Origin: DATDAW01 sp036524675
GTDB lineage: Bacteria; Verrucomicrobiota; Verrucomicrobiia; Chthoniobacterales; DASVRZ01
Direction: 5' to 3'
Assembly (NCBI GenBank): GCA_036524675.1
Contig: DATDBU010000124.1
Coordinates: 1-64,000 of the forward strand
DNA: 64,000 nt
Positions 25,467-34,639 of this stretch are shown piece by piece. Each line of letters opens with the position of its first letter. Position 1 is the first letter of the stretch. Under the pieces are notes generated by a model, which had not been told where the DNA came from, did not search any database, and saw only the letters and a program-made list of their open reading frames with translations. Position numbers and translations under genes: made by a program.

Positions 25467-26261
25467 ATGCCCCCTCAAAAACCCCGTCTCACCAATCAAA
25501 GGCGCGTTGCGATTGCCGAGAAAGTGCTCGACCAGGGCATGGCACGCGTCATCGACCTTGCGAAACATTTTTCCGTCTCCGAGGTCACCATCCGGAACGA
25601 TCTCGAAATCCTCGAACGGGATGGCCACCTGCTCCGCGATCACGGCGGCGCAACTGCCATTCAATCCAGCCGCATCGTCAAAACACTCTTGCGGGTGGAC
25701 GAACGCGCCACCCACTACCTGGAACGAAAACAGCGTATTGGACAGACCGCTGCCGGGCTCGTCGGGCCGGGCGACACGATCATTCTTGACGCTGGAACAA
25801 CGACTATCCAGATGACTCCGCGGCTTGCCGAGATTTCATCTTTGACGGTCGTTACCAACGCCCTCAACATCGCTCTCAAAATCGGCTCAGTGAGCAGTAT
25901 CCGGCAAGAACTCATCCTCTTGGGAGGCACGTTTCACCGTGAATCATCAAGCAACCTGGGCCCTCTCACCGTTCACAATCTCGGTGAAATTATCGTTCAC
26001 AAACTTTTCCTGGGCACCCAGGCATTCGATCTCCAACACGGCCTTACCGATTCCACCATGGAAATCGCCCAGGTCAAACGCGCCATGATCCGCGCCGCTC
26101 AACAAGTGATTCTGCTCACCGATTCCAGCAAGTGGGACCATTCTGGGTTTAGCAAAGTTGCGCCGCTGGAAGAAGTCGACACTCTCATCACCGATTCGGC
26201 CTTTCCGGTTCCGGCACGTGCCGCCCTGGAACAGCTGGGAGTGAAAGTCATTATAGCATAG
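25467..26261 (+). CDS. DeoR-family transcriptional regulator of the fructose operon
   Basis: A 264-residue repressor-type protein. Residues about 8-60 form the DeoR helix-turn-helix (RRVAIAEKVLDQGMARVIDL, then HFSVSEVTIRNDLEILERDG and HLLRDHGGA). Residues 75-250 are the DeoR sensor domain with the sugar-phosphate isomerase-like fold: VGPGDTIILDAGTTTIQMTP, LTVVTNALNIAL, ILLGGTFHRESSSNLGP, LGTQAFDLQHGLTDSTMEIA and VILLTDSSKWDHSGFSKVAP. The D-x-G-T-T-T block usually binds a phosphorylated sugar. ATG 25467 is preferred to the TTG at 25437. Position across a 171-base divergent region from fruA suggests it represses the operon and responds to fructose-1-phosphate or the bisphosphate; that is inference from context. 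Confidence 0.92.
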   Translation: MPPQKPRLTNQRRVAIAEKVLDQGMARVIDLAKHFSVSEVTIRNDLEILERDGHLLRDHGGATAIQSSRIVKTLLRVDERATHYLERKQRIGQTAAGLVGPGDTIILDAGTTTIQMTPRLAEISSLTVVTNALNIALKIGSVSSIRQELILLGGTFHRESSSNLGPLTVHNLGEIIVHKLFLGTQAFDLQHGLTDSTMEIAQVKRAMIRAAQQVILLTDSSKWDHSGFSKVAPLEEVDTLITDSAFPVPARAALEQLGVKVIIA

Positions 26262-26311
26262 CGCTCTTGTTGGTGGCCCTGAAAAGCCTCGCGGTCCGGC
26301 CTTGTTGCCAG

Positions 26312-26983
26312 TCATTCTGGGACTGCCTGGCTCAGCGCGTTCGCAACCGCTCGAAAAACCGACGGCTGCACTACCATTAGAGGATGTGCCAGCACCCAAA
26401 GTCGGATGTTTTTGCCTATCGGCATCACCGAGCTGGTCGCAGGCAGGATCACCAAATCCAGGGGCGTCCAAATGGTCGTGAATTGAACTTTTGCCAAGCC
26501 TGATACATCCGAATTCAGACTTTTCAGAAACTGACTGTCACGCCGCATCTGAACACAACCCGGTTTGGAAAATAGCGACGCCGTCCATGTCCCATGATTC
26601 GGCGAAGAGATCTGGACAAATCGACTTACACGACGCTCGCCTGCCATCCGCTGCAAGTAGTACCTGCACACAATCCCTCCCATGCTAAAAGCGACCATAT
26701 CAAATTTCTGTCCTTGTACAAAAGTGGCGCTAACAAATGTGTCCACCTGTCTTGCCAGTTCCTCCAGCGGCAAACGCCCGTCATTCGGCACCAGGCTCAA
26801 TTCGTGAACCTTCCATCCTTGACTCTTCAACCATTGCTTCATGACCCGCATCGACGCGGCTGAATCATAAATGCCATGGACCAGCAGGACCGGATTTTGG
26901 TGCCGGACACCCACAGCATCCGCGGGAGTCGCGCCGATAAATCCTAACAATCCACTGACGGCTATCGCAACGAAGTCTTTCAC
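26312..26983 (-). CDS. Secreted lipase/esterase (alpha/beta hydrolase)
   Basis: A 223-residue exported alpha/beta hydrolase similar to bacterial class 2 lipases. The N-terminus VKDFVAIAVSGLLGFIGATP followed by ADA is a good signal peptide. The oxyanion region is NPVLLVHGIYDSAASM, and the nucleophile motif is DMVAFSMGGIVCRYYLQ with Ser in FSMGG. The block RFVQISSPNHGTWTA follows as in this family, then WTPLDLVILPATSSVMPIG with the probable Asp and LWVLAHPLMVVQPSV with the His. The start is uncertain: GTG 26983 overlaps the upstream stop as GTGA and gives the best signal peptide, while GTG 26995 adds four residues. It is coupled to the YiiX-like lipoprotein gene, so both may act on the envelope. 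Confidence 0.85.
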   Translation of the reverse strand: MKDFVAIAVSGLLGFIGATPADAVGVRHQNPVLLVHGIYDSAASMRVMKQWLKSQGWKVHELSLVPNDGRLPLEELARQVDTFVSATFVQGQKFDMVAFSMGGIVCRYYLQRMAGERRVSRFVQISSPNHGTWTASLFSKPGCVQMRRDSQFLKSLNSDVSGLAKVQFTTIWTPLDLVILPATSSVMPIGKNIRLWVLAHPLMVVQPSVFRAVANALSQAVPE

Positions 26984-27594
26984 GGGGTTCTCCACGGAAT
27001 CACCATTTCAAGCTGAGTAGCTTCCGCAAGCGCCTTTGGTGTGATCATTTCCCGGTCCAAAGGCAAATCACCGTTTTCGATCTTTCGAATGAAAGTTTCT
27101 TCCGGCCTCCAATTCAAATCACCGAGCCTGCGAATAACACCGAGGTTTTCGCCGGTCGCCTGCTTGAATGCTTTGAAAACCAATTCCGAACAATAGATGG
27201 TCGCATCGTCGAAATTGAAGTGAATGTCATACGGCCGGCCGAAATAGCCTTTCGCCGCGCTAACAAATGCGGTCATATGCTTGGAATAGGCCGCCTTTAA
27301 GCGATAGACAGCAAATCCCTGGTCGCGGCCCCGCTTGATCCAATCGCCAAGCGGCGTTGTTGTTACGGGTCCGATCGCTTCCAACACATGGAACCCGAAT
27401 GCGGTTTTTACAATCATCCCACAATGCGAGTAGGGAGATTGTGAGACCGTTTCAATGGCGTCCGTCAGGGGACCATGTGGAAAAGACTGAAAGATAACGT
27501 CCCCGACTTGAGGTTTGTAGCCTTGCAGAACGTCTCTGCACCCGGCGTTGAGTACAGAACAAATGACGAGAAGCATCAGACAGATTTGCCGCAT
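26980..27594 (-). CDS. YiiX/YebB-like papain-fold lipoprotein
   Basis: A 204-residue lipoprotein of the permuted NlpC/P60 group (YiiX-like), possible amidases or thioesterases of cell-wall peptides or lipids. The N-terminus ICLMLLVICSVLNAGC has a lipobox (LNAGC) for lipidation. The catalytic His lies in QSPYSHCGMIVKTAFGFHVL and the catalytic Cys in DDATIYCSELVFKAFKQATG, in permuted order as expected. The start of the domain, YKPQVGDVIFQSFPHG, also fits the family (GDI/VxF). Both active-site residues are kept, so it is likely active. The gene overlaps the lipase gene by four bases at 26980-26983. The precise substrate is unknown. Confidence 0.88.
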   Translation of the reverse strand: MRQICLMLLVICSVLNAGCRDVLQGYKPQVGDVIFQSFPHGPLTDAIETVSQSPYSHCGMIVKTAFGFHVLEAIGPVTTTPLGDWIKRGRDQGFAVYRLKAAYSKHMTAFVSAAKGYFGRPYDIHFNFDDATIYCSELVFKAFKQATGENLGVIRRLGDLNWRPEETFIRKIENGDLPLDREMITPKALAEATQLEMVIPWRTP

Positions 27595-27715
27595 CGGCGG
27601 GAAACATCGCGCAAATGAGACCCAAGGACAAATTGAAAACTATCAAGCAAGCAAGCGATTTGGAATGAACCAGCTCGCTCGATGGAACCAGCCAGCGTAA
27701 TGGCCGCTGTTCTCC

Positions 27716-29521
27716 TCACTCCGGGATGGTCGTAATGTGCTCGGCCTTCGCCTTGGCTGCAGTCCATGCGCGGACGTTGCGCTCCAGGATGTCCAGCGGC
27801 ACAGCACCGGTCCTCATCAAGAAATCGTGATAGTCACGGGCGTCAAATTTATTTCCCAAAGCTAGCGCACATTCGTCACGAAGCTGCTTGATCTTTAACG
27901 CGCCAATCGTGCCAGCAAGAGCCAGTCCAGGAATCGCAAGGCAGCCATCGACCTGGTTGACGATGTCGAGTTCGCTGAGCGGCGAGTTTGCTTTGCAATA
28001 ATCGATAGCTTTCTGGCGATCCCAGCTCAGCGAGTTCATGCCGGTATCGATAACAACGCCGACAGCATTCCGCATTTCACAGGCCAACCGGCCCATTTTG
28101 TCGAGCGACTCGGTGTAGAGTCCGAGCTCGTCCCCCAATGATTCGGCATAGAGCGCCCACCCCTCGATGAAGGCCGCATAGCCACCGGATTTTCGAAAAC
28201 TGGGTAGATCGGACTGCTCCAGCGCCAGCGCCGTTTGTGAATGATGGCCGGGTACCGTTTCGTGCAATGTCAAAGCAATCATTTCCCACGTCGGACGCGT
28301 TTCCGGTTTGTAGAGATTAACGAAAAAGCTTCCTGTCCGGGCTCCATCAGCAGAGGGCTGCAGATAGTAGGCGGTCACGGCGTCGGGAGCGACATCGTCC
28401 GGGATAGGCGTGACGACGCAGGGGGTCTTCTGCGGATTTTTGAAGACCTTGACAGCGACTGGTTCGATGCGACTGGCAACGTCACGGTAACGTGCCAGCA
28501 ATTCTTCGGACGTATTGCAGAAATATCCCGGGCTTGTGCGCAGATGGACAAAAAACTCGTCAAGCGTACCCTCAAACCCGGCTTCGGCTTTCACTTTTTC
28601 CATCTCCGCCCGGATACGGGAGACCTCGCTCGTGCCCAATTGATGGAGCTGTTGCGGCGTCAGGTCCGTTGTGGTCCACTTCCGAGCCAGGAAACCATAA
28701 AGCTCCTGACCATTAGGAACATGGCTGAGCCCTACTTCATCCGGACAGGCGGGAAGATATTCTCCCGCAAAGAACTTTTTGAATTCGGTAAATGCAGGGA
28801 GAACAGAGGCACCGATAGCGGCCGCGCCGCCCTTGGCAAGGCGATCCTGGTCAGCTTGGGAAATGGATGCCGGAAATTTTCGGAACGGTTTGAAAAACGG
28901 ACTGTCTTCGGGTTGAGCAACGAGTTGCCTTTCGATCTGCGATGAAACCCGCGCCATCAGAACTTTCGGATAGAGAATCTTGCGTTTGATGCCTTCCCGA
29001 AGCAATTCTATCACATCCTCGGCGTGCGCAGAAAAAGCGTTAAGGCGGCCAATCCAGGCTTCATAGTCGGCAACCGTTTCAAATGCGATGGCGTTGCCGG
29101 GTTCGTTGTCGATTTGCAGACCGCACCGCTGGTTGACCGCTAGAAACTGGACGCCGAAACTAATTTCTTCGATATCGGCGGCCAGCTGCCGGTCGAACAG
29201 GTCGGCATCAAGCTGATCGTCAGGCGGCAGCTCATCACGGTCTATCCTGACAAGTTTCTTAAGAAATCCCTGAAAGACTTCCTGCCGGGCGACATAGTCA
29301 ACGGGAGACAGACGATTCCATTGATCCGCATAGCGACGGTCGCCGAGATAGGAAGCCTCTACGGGAAACTGCTTCATGCGAAATTGCCAGGCTTCGTCAA
29401 GAAGGGCGTGAAGCTCAATGACGGCAGCAGTGGATTTCTCCGGGACGGAGGCAACAGTGGCCGATCTTACAGCCGTAAACGCCGTCAGAAAAATGAGGGG
29501 GGCAAAAAAAGCCAGACGCAT
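27716..29521 (-). CDS. DUF885 family secreted metallopeptidase-like protein
   Basis: A 601-residue exported protein with an N-terminal signal (MRLAFFAPLIFLTAFTAVRS). DUF885 proteins are zinc peptidase-like and common in Bacteroidetes, Acidobacteria and Verrucomicrobia. The metal motif is MIALTLHETVPGHHSQTAL near residue 435, where HExxxGHH supplies ligands, and the distal Glu region is AAFIEGWALYAESLGDELGL about 35 residues later. The body is alpha-helical and starts with EAWQFRMKQFPVEASYLGDR, as usual for the family. Start ATG 29521 is chosen because it creates the signal peptide; a longer in-frame extension does not. It is followed by the YiiX-like gene after about 120 bases. Substrates are not known. 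Confidence 0.9.
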   Translation of the reverse strand: MRLAFFAPLIFLTAFTAVRSATVASVPEKSTAAVIELHALLDEAWQFRMKQFPVEASYLGDRRYADQWNRLSPVDYVARQEVFQGFLKKLVRIDRDELPPDDQLDADLFDRQLAADIEEISFGVQFLAVNQRCGLQIDNEPGNAIAFETVADYEAWIGRLNAFSAHAEDVIELLREGIKRKILYPKVLMARVSSQIERQLVAQPEDSPFFKPFRKFPASISQADQDRLAKGGAAAIGASVLPAFTEFKKFFAGEYLPACPDEVGLSHVPNGQELYGFLARKWTTTDLTPQQLHQLGTSEVSRIRAEMEKVKAEAGFEGTLDEFFVHLRTSPGYFCNTSEELLARYRDVASRIEPVAVKVFKNPQKTPCVVTPIPDDVAPDAVTAYYLQPSADGARTGSFFVNLYKPETRPTWEMIALTLHETVPGHHSQTALALEQSDLPSFRKSGGYAAFIEGWALYAESLGDELGLYTESLDKMGRLACEMRNAVGVVIDTGMNSLSWDRQKAIDYCKANSPLSELDIVNQVDGCLAIPGLALAGTIGALKIKQLRDECALALGNKFDARDYHDFLMRTGAVPLDILERNVRAWTAAKAKAEHITTIPE

Positions 29522-29610
29522 AGGGCCGACACTTATGCACGGGAAAACGGCAATGGCGAGGGAGTCATTGGGATCCCTTCCCCCGCGCAGGCGTGCCGGC
29601 ACCGCCGGGG

Positions 29611-30930
29611 TTACTGGATCTCGTATTCGACAGCGTCGAGGTATTTGCCGACCGGATCTGTGTGACGCTTCGCGGCAGGATTGTCGAATTGGCTGGATAA
29701 GCGCATGTAACTGTCAAATTCATGGCTCTGGGCCGGAAGCTGAGTGACTTCCATCCAGTTCAGATAATCAGCGACTTCATCGACCCGCCGGAGGATTTGC
29801 GCACGAAGTTCGGCAAGATCGATGAGTTTTTGCGCCACATTTCGGGTTTTACCACGCTCCAGACTACGAACGATTTCCCGGTACTCGTTTAAGACCGGCC
29901 GAAAAAGCGGGGTGGCTCGGACGGAGAGCCGAATCAATTCCCAATTGACGCCGATCATCGCCGTTTTCCGGGATTTGGATTTCATGAATTCCGGAAACTG
30001 TTCGAGGGTGTATTCCTGGCGCTGGGCTGTCGCCGGATCTGTAATAGTGACAGCGAGGGCTTTGGCAAGCTGCCTGTCCGTTTCCGAAGCGGTAAACGCT
30101 GTGTAACGATCTGCTGCCGAAAGCTTGGCGAGGCTAAGCGTCCACCACTTTTCAAGACTGGAAGGCGACGCATTTACCTGCGGAAACGTCTTGAAAAGCA
30201 GCTTGATTTGGTCCGCGCGGTCAGCCGGCGCCTGTTTGAGAAAGGCGAGCAACGCCCGTTTTCCGCCAGGGAGGTTTTGAAGAAGGTTAACGAGAGCGCA
30301 ACCGTAAGCGCGGAATATCGAGAGCTCGGCACCCGTCATTTTCGAGGGATTGGTCGCGAGAAAATCGGCAAGATCAGGGACTTCATGCAGGTCCATAAGC
30401 CCTTTGTAAATAGAAGCATCAGGCTCGCTTCGGCGCAGGCGTTCCTTTTCCGAAATTCCCTCGACAAACCAGGTTGGAGGTTCGGCGTATGTCTTTCCTG
30501 GTTCAGGCGGCTTGTCGCGGAACTTCTCTGCAAGCAACACGGCCTGCACAATCTGCGTCCGAAAATCGATGGGAGTTTGACCGTCTTCCACGCGCAAATT
30601 GAGCTGCACGCGAGGACCCGCATCAGTAAAAATCCAATTCAAATCCGCATCCGGCGCGCCAGGTTGCGTCGTGCGTTTGCGGTCAACAGTTACGACGACC
30701 GGCGTGGAGGCACCGGTTTGCAGTCCCAGTTCATCAAGAACAACACGGCGAATTTCATCGGACTCGCCAGCAATTTTTTGGCGGAGATCCTTGTTCTCGC
30801 TGAAGACAAAAAAACGCCCCGAGCCGCTGACACTGCGTTCGCCGTTCTGAGCGGCCGCCTGGCCGGAAAAACTTCCCGCGGCCAACGCCGCCAGCAAAAA
30901 CAACGTGCGAAGGCGAAAACGCGTTCTCAT
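29611..30930 (-). CDS. Secreted protein resembling an MA-clan peptidase without zinc motif
   Basis: A 439-residue exported protein (signal RLRTLFLLAALAAGSFSGQA). I cannot name a family with certainty. The segment FRTQIVQAVLLAEKF followed 25 residues later by PPTWFVEGISEKERLRR resembles gluzincin peptidases of the MA clan, in which an HExxH helix is followed by PPxWLxEGLAE. Here the HExxH position reads QAVLL, so the zinc ligands are gone while the EG motif is kept. The second half is helical, with a VNLLQNLPGGKRALLAFLKQ block typical of the C-terminal part of such proteins. It probably acts as a binding protein. It sits eight bases after the zinc-ribbon membrane protein gene and before the DUF885 gene, suggesting one transcription unit. 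Confidence 0.75.
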   Translation of the reverse strand: MRTRFRLRTLFLLAALAAGSFSGQAAAQNGERSVSGSGRFFVFSENKDLRQKIAGESDEIRRVVLDELGLQTGASTPVVVTVDRKRTTQPGAPDADLNWIFTDAGPRVQLNLRVEDGQTPIDFRTQIVQAVLLAEKFRDKPPEPGKTYAEPPTWFVEGISEKERLRRSEPDASIYKGLMDLHEVPDLADFLATNPSKMTGAELSIFRAYGCALVNLLQNLPGGKRALLAFLKQAPADRADQIKLLFKTFPQVNASPSSLEKWWTLSLAKLSAADRYTAFTASETDRQLAKALAVTITDPATAQRQEYTLEQFPEFMKSKSRKTAMIGVNWELIRLSVRATPLFRPVLNEYREIVRSLERGKTRNVAQKLIDLAELRAQILRRVDEVADYLNWMEVTQLPAQSHEFDSYMRLSSQFDNPAAKRHTDPVGKYLDAVEYEIQ

Positions 30931-30937
30931 GCGTCGG

Positions 30938-31675
30938 TTACGATTTTGAAACCACTACCGCTTCGCCAGGTCGAATAATCACCCTTTTCATCTTCTCCAA
31001 TGCGGCACGTTCCGGTGAAAGACCTTCAACGAATTCACTAAAAAGCCACGTATCGATTCGATCAAAAATCAGGGCATCGATGGGAAGCCGCCCAATGGCG
31101 CCGCGTTCGGTATTGATCCGAAAGGCGCCATTGCTGAGCGATGGTTCAAAATAGCCGGCGACGTAGATCGGATAACCCAACAGCCGATATTCTTTGGTCA
31201 GCCGAACCTTTCCCGTCTCGAGATTCACAAAGGCCCGTTCGAAACGGGCAATGGAGGCCGGCAACGGTCCTTTACTGGCTTTGAGCCGGTTCTGAAGAAA
31301 GGCGTTAACGGCCTGTTCTTGATAAATGAGCCGGCGCGAACCCTTTGCTGCACCCTCAAAATCCTCTGCAAAAGCTGGTACTTCGCCGACCCCAGGCGCC
31401 AGCGGCGCTGGCACATCATCCGGAGGACGGGCAATCTGAATCACCGCAGCGAAGATAGCCGCCCAACCGATAACCCAAAACAGCCCGCCAAGGAGACCTG
31501 CCCGGGGCGCCCCGGTCTGTGCCTGAGCCTGATGTTGCCGGACTCTTCCGGTCGGCTGTTTTGACACCGGAGCGGATCCTTCAGTAAATCCGGCCTCAGG
31601 AAGTTTCGCCCCGCACTGGTGACAATAGACACGCCGCGCATCGTTTTCGTAGCCACACTGGGGACACTTCGACAC
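30938..31675 (-). CDS. Zinc-ribbon membrane protein of unknown function
   Basis: A 245-residue protein starting with GTG at 31675. Residues 1-25 are a zinc ribbon with CPQCGYENDARRVYCHQCGA (four Cys ligands). A linker rich in Gln, Thr and Ala leads to one membrane helix at about residues 60-80 (AGLLGGLFWVIGWAAIFAAV). The remainder, outside the membrane, has blocks such as LIYQEQAVNAFLQNRLKAS and VRLTKEYRLLGYPIYVAGYF and looks like a folded lipid- or protein-binding domain. No family is recognised. The gap to the next gene is eight bases, so it is likely co-transcribed with the degenerate peptidase. The same architecture may be shared with other Verrucomicrobia. Confidence 0.75.
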   Translation of the reverse strand: MSKCPQCGYENDARRVYCHQCGAKLPEAGFTEGSAPVSKQPTGRVRQHQAQAQTGAPRAGLLGGLFWVIGWAAIFAAVIQIARPPDDVPAPLAPGVGEVPAFAEDFEGAAKGSRRLIYQEQAVNAFLQNRLKASKGPLPASIARFERAFVNLETGKVRLTKEYRLLGYPIYVAGYFEPSLSNGAFRINTERGAIGRLPIDALIFDRIDTWLFSEFVEGLSPERAALEKMKRVIIRPGEAVVVSKS

Positions 31676-31716
31676 GGGATCGTTTGGGGAGAGTTAAAAA
31701 CTGAACGCCCGGAAGT

Positions 31717-32025
31717 TTAATCCGAGCCAGGCTTCGGCGTGGCGGGCTTCGAAGATCCTGGTTCGGACGCCTTTGAGGAACCCGCTCCGCTGTCGCTTTT
31801 CGCGCCTTGCTTGTAATTTTCGCTGCGGTAATCCGTGATGTAGAAGCCGGAACCTTTGAAAATAAGCCCCGCACCAGTTCCAAGGAGACGTTTGACAGCC
31901 CCTTGTCCCCAGGTTTCCATCTGGCAGAATTTCTCCGGGCAGGTTTCGAAGGCGTTGTCTTTCATCGACTGGAACGCCTCGAACGTCTTTCCGCATTTGC
32001 TACATTGATAATCGTACGTCGGCAT
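31717..32025 (-). CDS. FmdB-type zinc-ribbon protein
   Basis: A 102-residue protein with the FmdB regulatory domain: MPTYDYQCSKCGKTFEAFQS with CxxC, then FETCPEKFCQ as the second Cys pair, followed by VKRLLGTGAGLIFKGSGFYI and TDYR. The FKGSGFYxTDY motif is diagnostic. The C-terminal 30 residues are low-complexity Ser/Gly/Pro/Lys. FmdB-like proteins are small zinc-binding proteins originally linked to formamidase expression; most are uncharacterised. The gene is divergent from the methionine-synthesis fusion, with about 97 bases between, and precedes the zinc-ribbon membrane protein by about 40 bases on the same strand. Confidence 0.92.
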   Translation of the reverse strand: MPTYDYQCSKCGKTFEAFQSMKDNAFETCPEKFCQMETWGQGAVKRLLGTGAGLIFKGSGFYITDYRSENYKQGAKSDSGAGSSKASEPGSSKPATPKPGSD

Positions 32026-32122
32026 AGGGTTGAACCTTCGTTATCTACCGAAATTCGCCCGGTTTGCAACGACGACACTTTTCGCTTCTCAGATTTTGCC
32101 ACTTAAGATTCCCTCTCGACAC

Positions 32123-33943
32123 ATGGATCTCCTCGATGAACTGCGTACCTCGATTCTCTGTGGCGATGGAGCAATGGGAACCGAGCTGATGGACGCCGGC
32201 ATTTCCATCGAACGCTGTTTCGAGGAACTCGTTCTTTCGGAGCCGGAACTGGTTTCGGGCATTCACGAAAAATATCTCGCCGCGGGAGCGCGTATTATCG
32301 AGACGAATTCTTTTGGAGGGAATGCCGTGCGCCTGGCACGCTTCGATTTCGAGAACCAGGTCGCTGAAATCAATCGGACAGCCGCATGGCTCGCTAAAAA
32401 AGCTGCAACAGGCAGGAATGCCTACGTTGCCGGCAGCGTGGGTCCGCTTGGCATCACTGCCGACGAAGCTGCTGCTCAGGGAATCGATCGGCGCGCGGTT
32501 TTTCGGGAACAAATCGAAGCATTGATCGAAGGCGGAATCGATCTTGTCATGTTCGAAACGTTTCGCGATCTCGATGAATTGCTGATCGCTCTCGACGTCC
32601 AACAGAGCCTCGCCCATCGCCCTGTTGTGGCATCGATGGTTTGCTCGGAAAGCGGCCACCTCGCTTCGGGCCTGTCCGTCGTCGAGGCTTTCCGAAAATT
32701 GTCTGCCTCCGGCGCCGACATCGTCGGCCTCAATTGCCTCACAGGCCCTTACGCGATGCTGCGGGCCCTGGAAAAAGTTCCGCTGGATTTCATTCTGAGC
32801 GCTTTTCCGAACGCCGGATATCCGCTTTATCGTGACGGGCGTTATCTTTACAACACAGCCCCTGCCTATTTCGCTGAAGCTGCTCGCAATCTCGCTGAAC
32901 AGGGAGCCCGATTGATCGGCGGCTGCTGCGGCGTCGGTCCGACGCAAATCGCCGCCATGGCGGACGCGATCAAGGATCTAAAGCCAGCCACAACCAAAAC
33001 GGTCATCCGAATTTCGGAGCCGCCGCCTCCCATCGAGCCGAAGAGGATTGCGGACGAACCCAGTCTGCTCGACCTGATTGCTCAGGGAAAAACCGTCATC
33101 GTCACCGAACTCGATCCGCCCAAGACGCTTGATCTGGAAAAATATTTTACTGCGGCCAAAGCTCTCAGCGACGCCGGAAGCGACGCGATCACGCTCGCAG
33201 ACAATTCGCTGGCCATTCTCCGCGTCTCAAATCTGGCCGTGGGCGCGATGCTCAAACATCGTTTCGGGATCATGCCCCTCCTCCACGTGAGCTGCCGTGA
33301 CCGGAACCTGCTCGGACTCCAGAGCGAACTCATGGGTATGTCCGCCCTTGGCATCCGCCACGTGCTCCCACTCACGGGTGACCCCGCAAAAGTCGGCGAT
33401 CATCCGGGCGCGACATCCGTCTTTGACGTGAATTCCATCGAGCTCATGAAAATCGTGAGACGCCTCAACGAAGGCTACAATCACGCGGGCAAAAGCATCA
33501 AGATTCAGACCAATTTCGTCATCGGCTGCACGTTTAATCCCAACGCCAAATCTCTCGACGCTCAAATCAATCGCCTCGAGCGCAAAATCGCGGCAGGTGC
33601 CCAGTATGTAATGACCCAACCCATATTCGACACCCGCCTCGTCCAGGAAATGGCCCGTCGAATCGCTCATTTGAAAATTCCGATTTTCACTGGCGTCTGG
33701 CCGCTGCTAAGCGGGCGCCAGACCGAGTTTCTGCACAATGAAGTCCCTGGCATTATCATTCCCGATCCCGTTCGTGCTGCAATGGAAGGTCTCGAAGGCC
33801 CGGAAGGCAGGAAAAAAGGGGTGGATCTGGCGAAAGACATCGCACGGGCAGCGCTGGACTATTTCCCAGGCGTTTACCTCATCACCCCCTTTCTCGCCTA
33901 CGACACCACGGCGGAACTCGCGGCTTTTGTCCGCGGGCAATAA
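32123..33943 (+). CDS. Bifunctional homocysteine S-methyltransferase / methylenetetrahydrofolate reductase
   Basis: A 606-residue fusion like Bacillus YitJ. Residues 1-290 are the homocysteine methyltransferase barrel: SILCGDGAMGTELMDAGISI at the start, IIETNSFGGNAVRLARF, VAGSVGPLGITADEAAAQGI, VGLNCLTGPYAM with the first zinc Cys and LIGGCCGVGPTQIAAMADAI with the Cys pair. Residues about 315-606 are MetF-like: VTELDPPKTLDLEKYF, LLHVSCRDRNLLGLQSELMG, VLPLTGDPAKVGDH and QYVMTQPIFDTRLVQEMARR. One protein would therefore reduce methylene-THF to methyl-THF and help transfer a methyl group to homocysteine. ATG 32123 is chosen because it gives the canonical start. The VTT-domain gene follows after three bases, so they share a transcript. 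Confidence 0.96.
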   Translation: MDLLDELRTSILCGDGAMGTELMDAGISIERCFEELVLSEPELVSGIHEKYLAAGARIIETNSFGGNAVRLARFDFENQVAEINRTAAWLAKKAATGRNAYVAGSVGPLGITADEAAAQGIDRRAVFREQIEALIEGGIDLVMFETFRDLDELLIALDVQQSLAHRPVVASMVCSESGHLASGLSVVEAFRKLSASGADIVGLNCLTGPYAMLRALEKVPLDFILSAFPNAGYPLYRDGRYLYNTAPAYFAEAARNLAEQGARLIGGCCGVGPTQIAAMADAIKDLKPATTKTVIRISEPPPPIEPKRIADEPSLLDLIAQGKTVIVTELDPPKTLDLEKYFTAAKALSDAGSDAITLADNSLAILRVSNLAVGAMLKHRFGIMPLLHVSCRDRNLLGLQSELMGMSALGIRHVLPLTGDPAKVGDHPGATSVFDVNSIELMKIVRRLNEGYNHAGKSIKIQTNFVIGCTFNPNAKSLDAQINRLERKIAAGAQYVMTQPIFDTRLVQEMARRIAHLKIPIFTGVWPLLSGRQTEFLHNEVPGIIIPDPVRAAMEGLEGPEGRKKGVDLAKDIARAALDYFPGVYLITPFLAYDTTAELAAFVRGQ

Positions 33944-33946
33944 CCC

Positions 33947-34639
33947 ATGCAACGCCGTTCGTTGTGGTTTCAGGGCGGCTCTTTATGCCTCGGGCTCATC
34001 GTTGTAGTCACCATTAGCCGGCAATTTCCGGTGGCAGCCTGGATCGCTACTGCTCAGGCGACTGCTGTAAACCTCGGAACGCTAAGCTTTTTGGTTTACC
34101 CCTTGCTCTGCGCCATCTGCAACATCCTGCTGCTACCGGGGGGTATCCTCTCGGCCGGCGCTGGAATGTTGTTCGGACTCTGGAAGGGCTTTCTGATTGT
34201 TCTCATCGGCAACATCCTTGCGGCCGCCGCTTCGTTCGGTATCGGACGTCTCGTCGGACGCGCGTGGATCGAGAAACATCTCTTACGCAATCCCAAGTGG
34301 CGGACTTTCGACAGTCTCATCGCGCGCAGTAACGGGCGCATCGTCTTTCTTACTCAACTCCACCCGCTTTTTCCCACAAGCCTGTTCAACTATCTGTATG
34401 GCGTCACCCGAATGCGATTTTGGTCCTGTATGGGCTGGACGGCAGCGGGCCGGACGCCTGGATTGTTTCTTTATGCCTATCTGGGCACCCTCGGCCAGCA
34501 CGGCATTCAGCTCCTTAAAGGCCGAACACATCCAACCCTGTACGAATACATTTTCTGGCTCGGAGGTTTCGTGGTGACCGTTGCCATTGCGGTCACGCTT
34601 GCCCGCCTGGCCCGGAATATGTTGAAAGAAATGGAGTAG
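33947..34639 (+). CDS. TVP38/TMEM64 (VTT-domain) membrane protein
   Basis: A 230-residue protein with about five membrane helices and the VTT (SNARE-associated/DedA-like) domain. The family core is seen as GGILSAGAGMLFGLWKGFLI, IGNILAAAASFGIGRLVGRA, and FLTQLHPLFPTSLFNYLYGV followed by TRMRFWSCMGWTAAGRTPGLF. The Pro-rich reentrant loops (HPLFPTSLFNY, RTPG) are characteristic of this group. Proteins of the family act in membrane homeostasis, possibly lipid scrambling or transport. The gene starts three bases after the methionine-synthesis fusion and ends in a charged tail (ARLARNMLKEME). The link to methionine metabolism may be no more than shared transcription. Confidence 0.9.
   Translation: MQRRSLWFQGGSLCLGLIVVVTISRQFPVAAWIATAQATAVNLGTLSFLVYPLLCAICNILLLPGGILSAGAGMLFGLWKGFLIVLIGNILAAAASFGIGRLVGRAWIEKHLLRNPKWRTFDSLIARSNGRIVFLTQLHPLFPTSLFNYLYGVTRMRFWSCMGWTAAGRTPGLFLYAYLGTLGQHGIQLLKGRTHPTLYEYIFWLGGFVVTVAIAVTLARLARNMLKEME

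Noticed and set aside
32026..32122. Possible SAM or cobalamin riboswitch before the methionine-synthesis fusion
   Set aside because: Only 97 bases and no recognisable conserved core.
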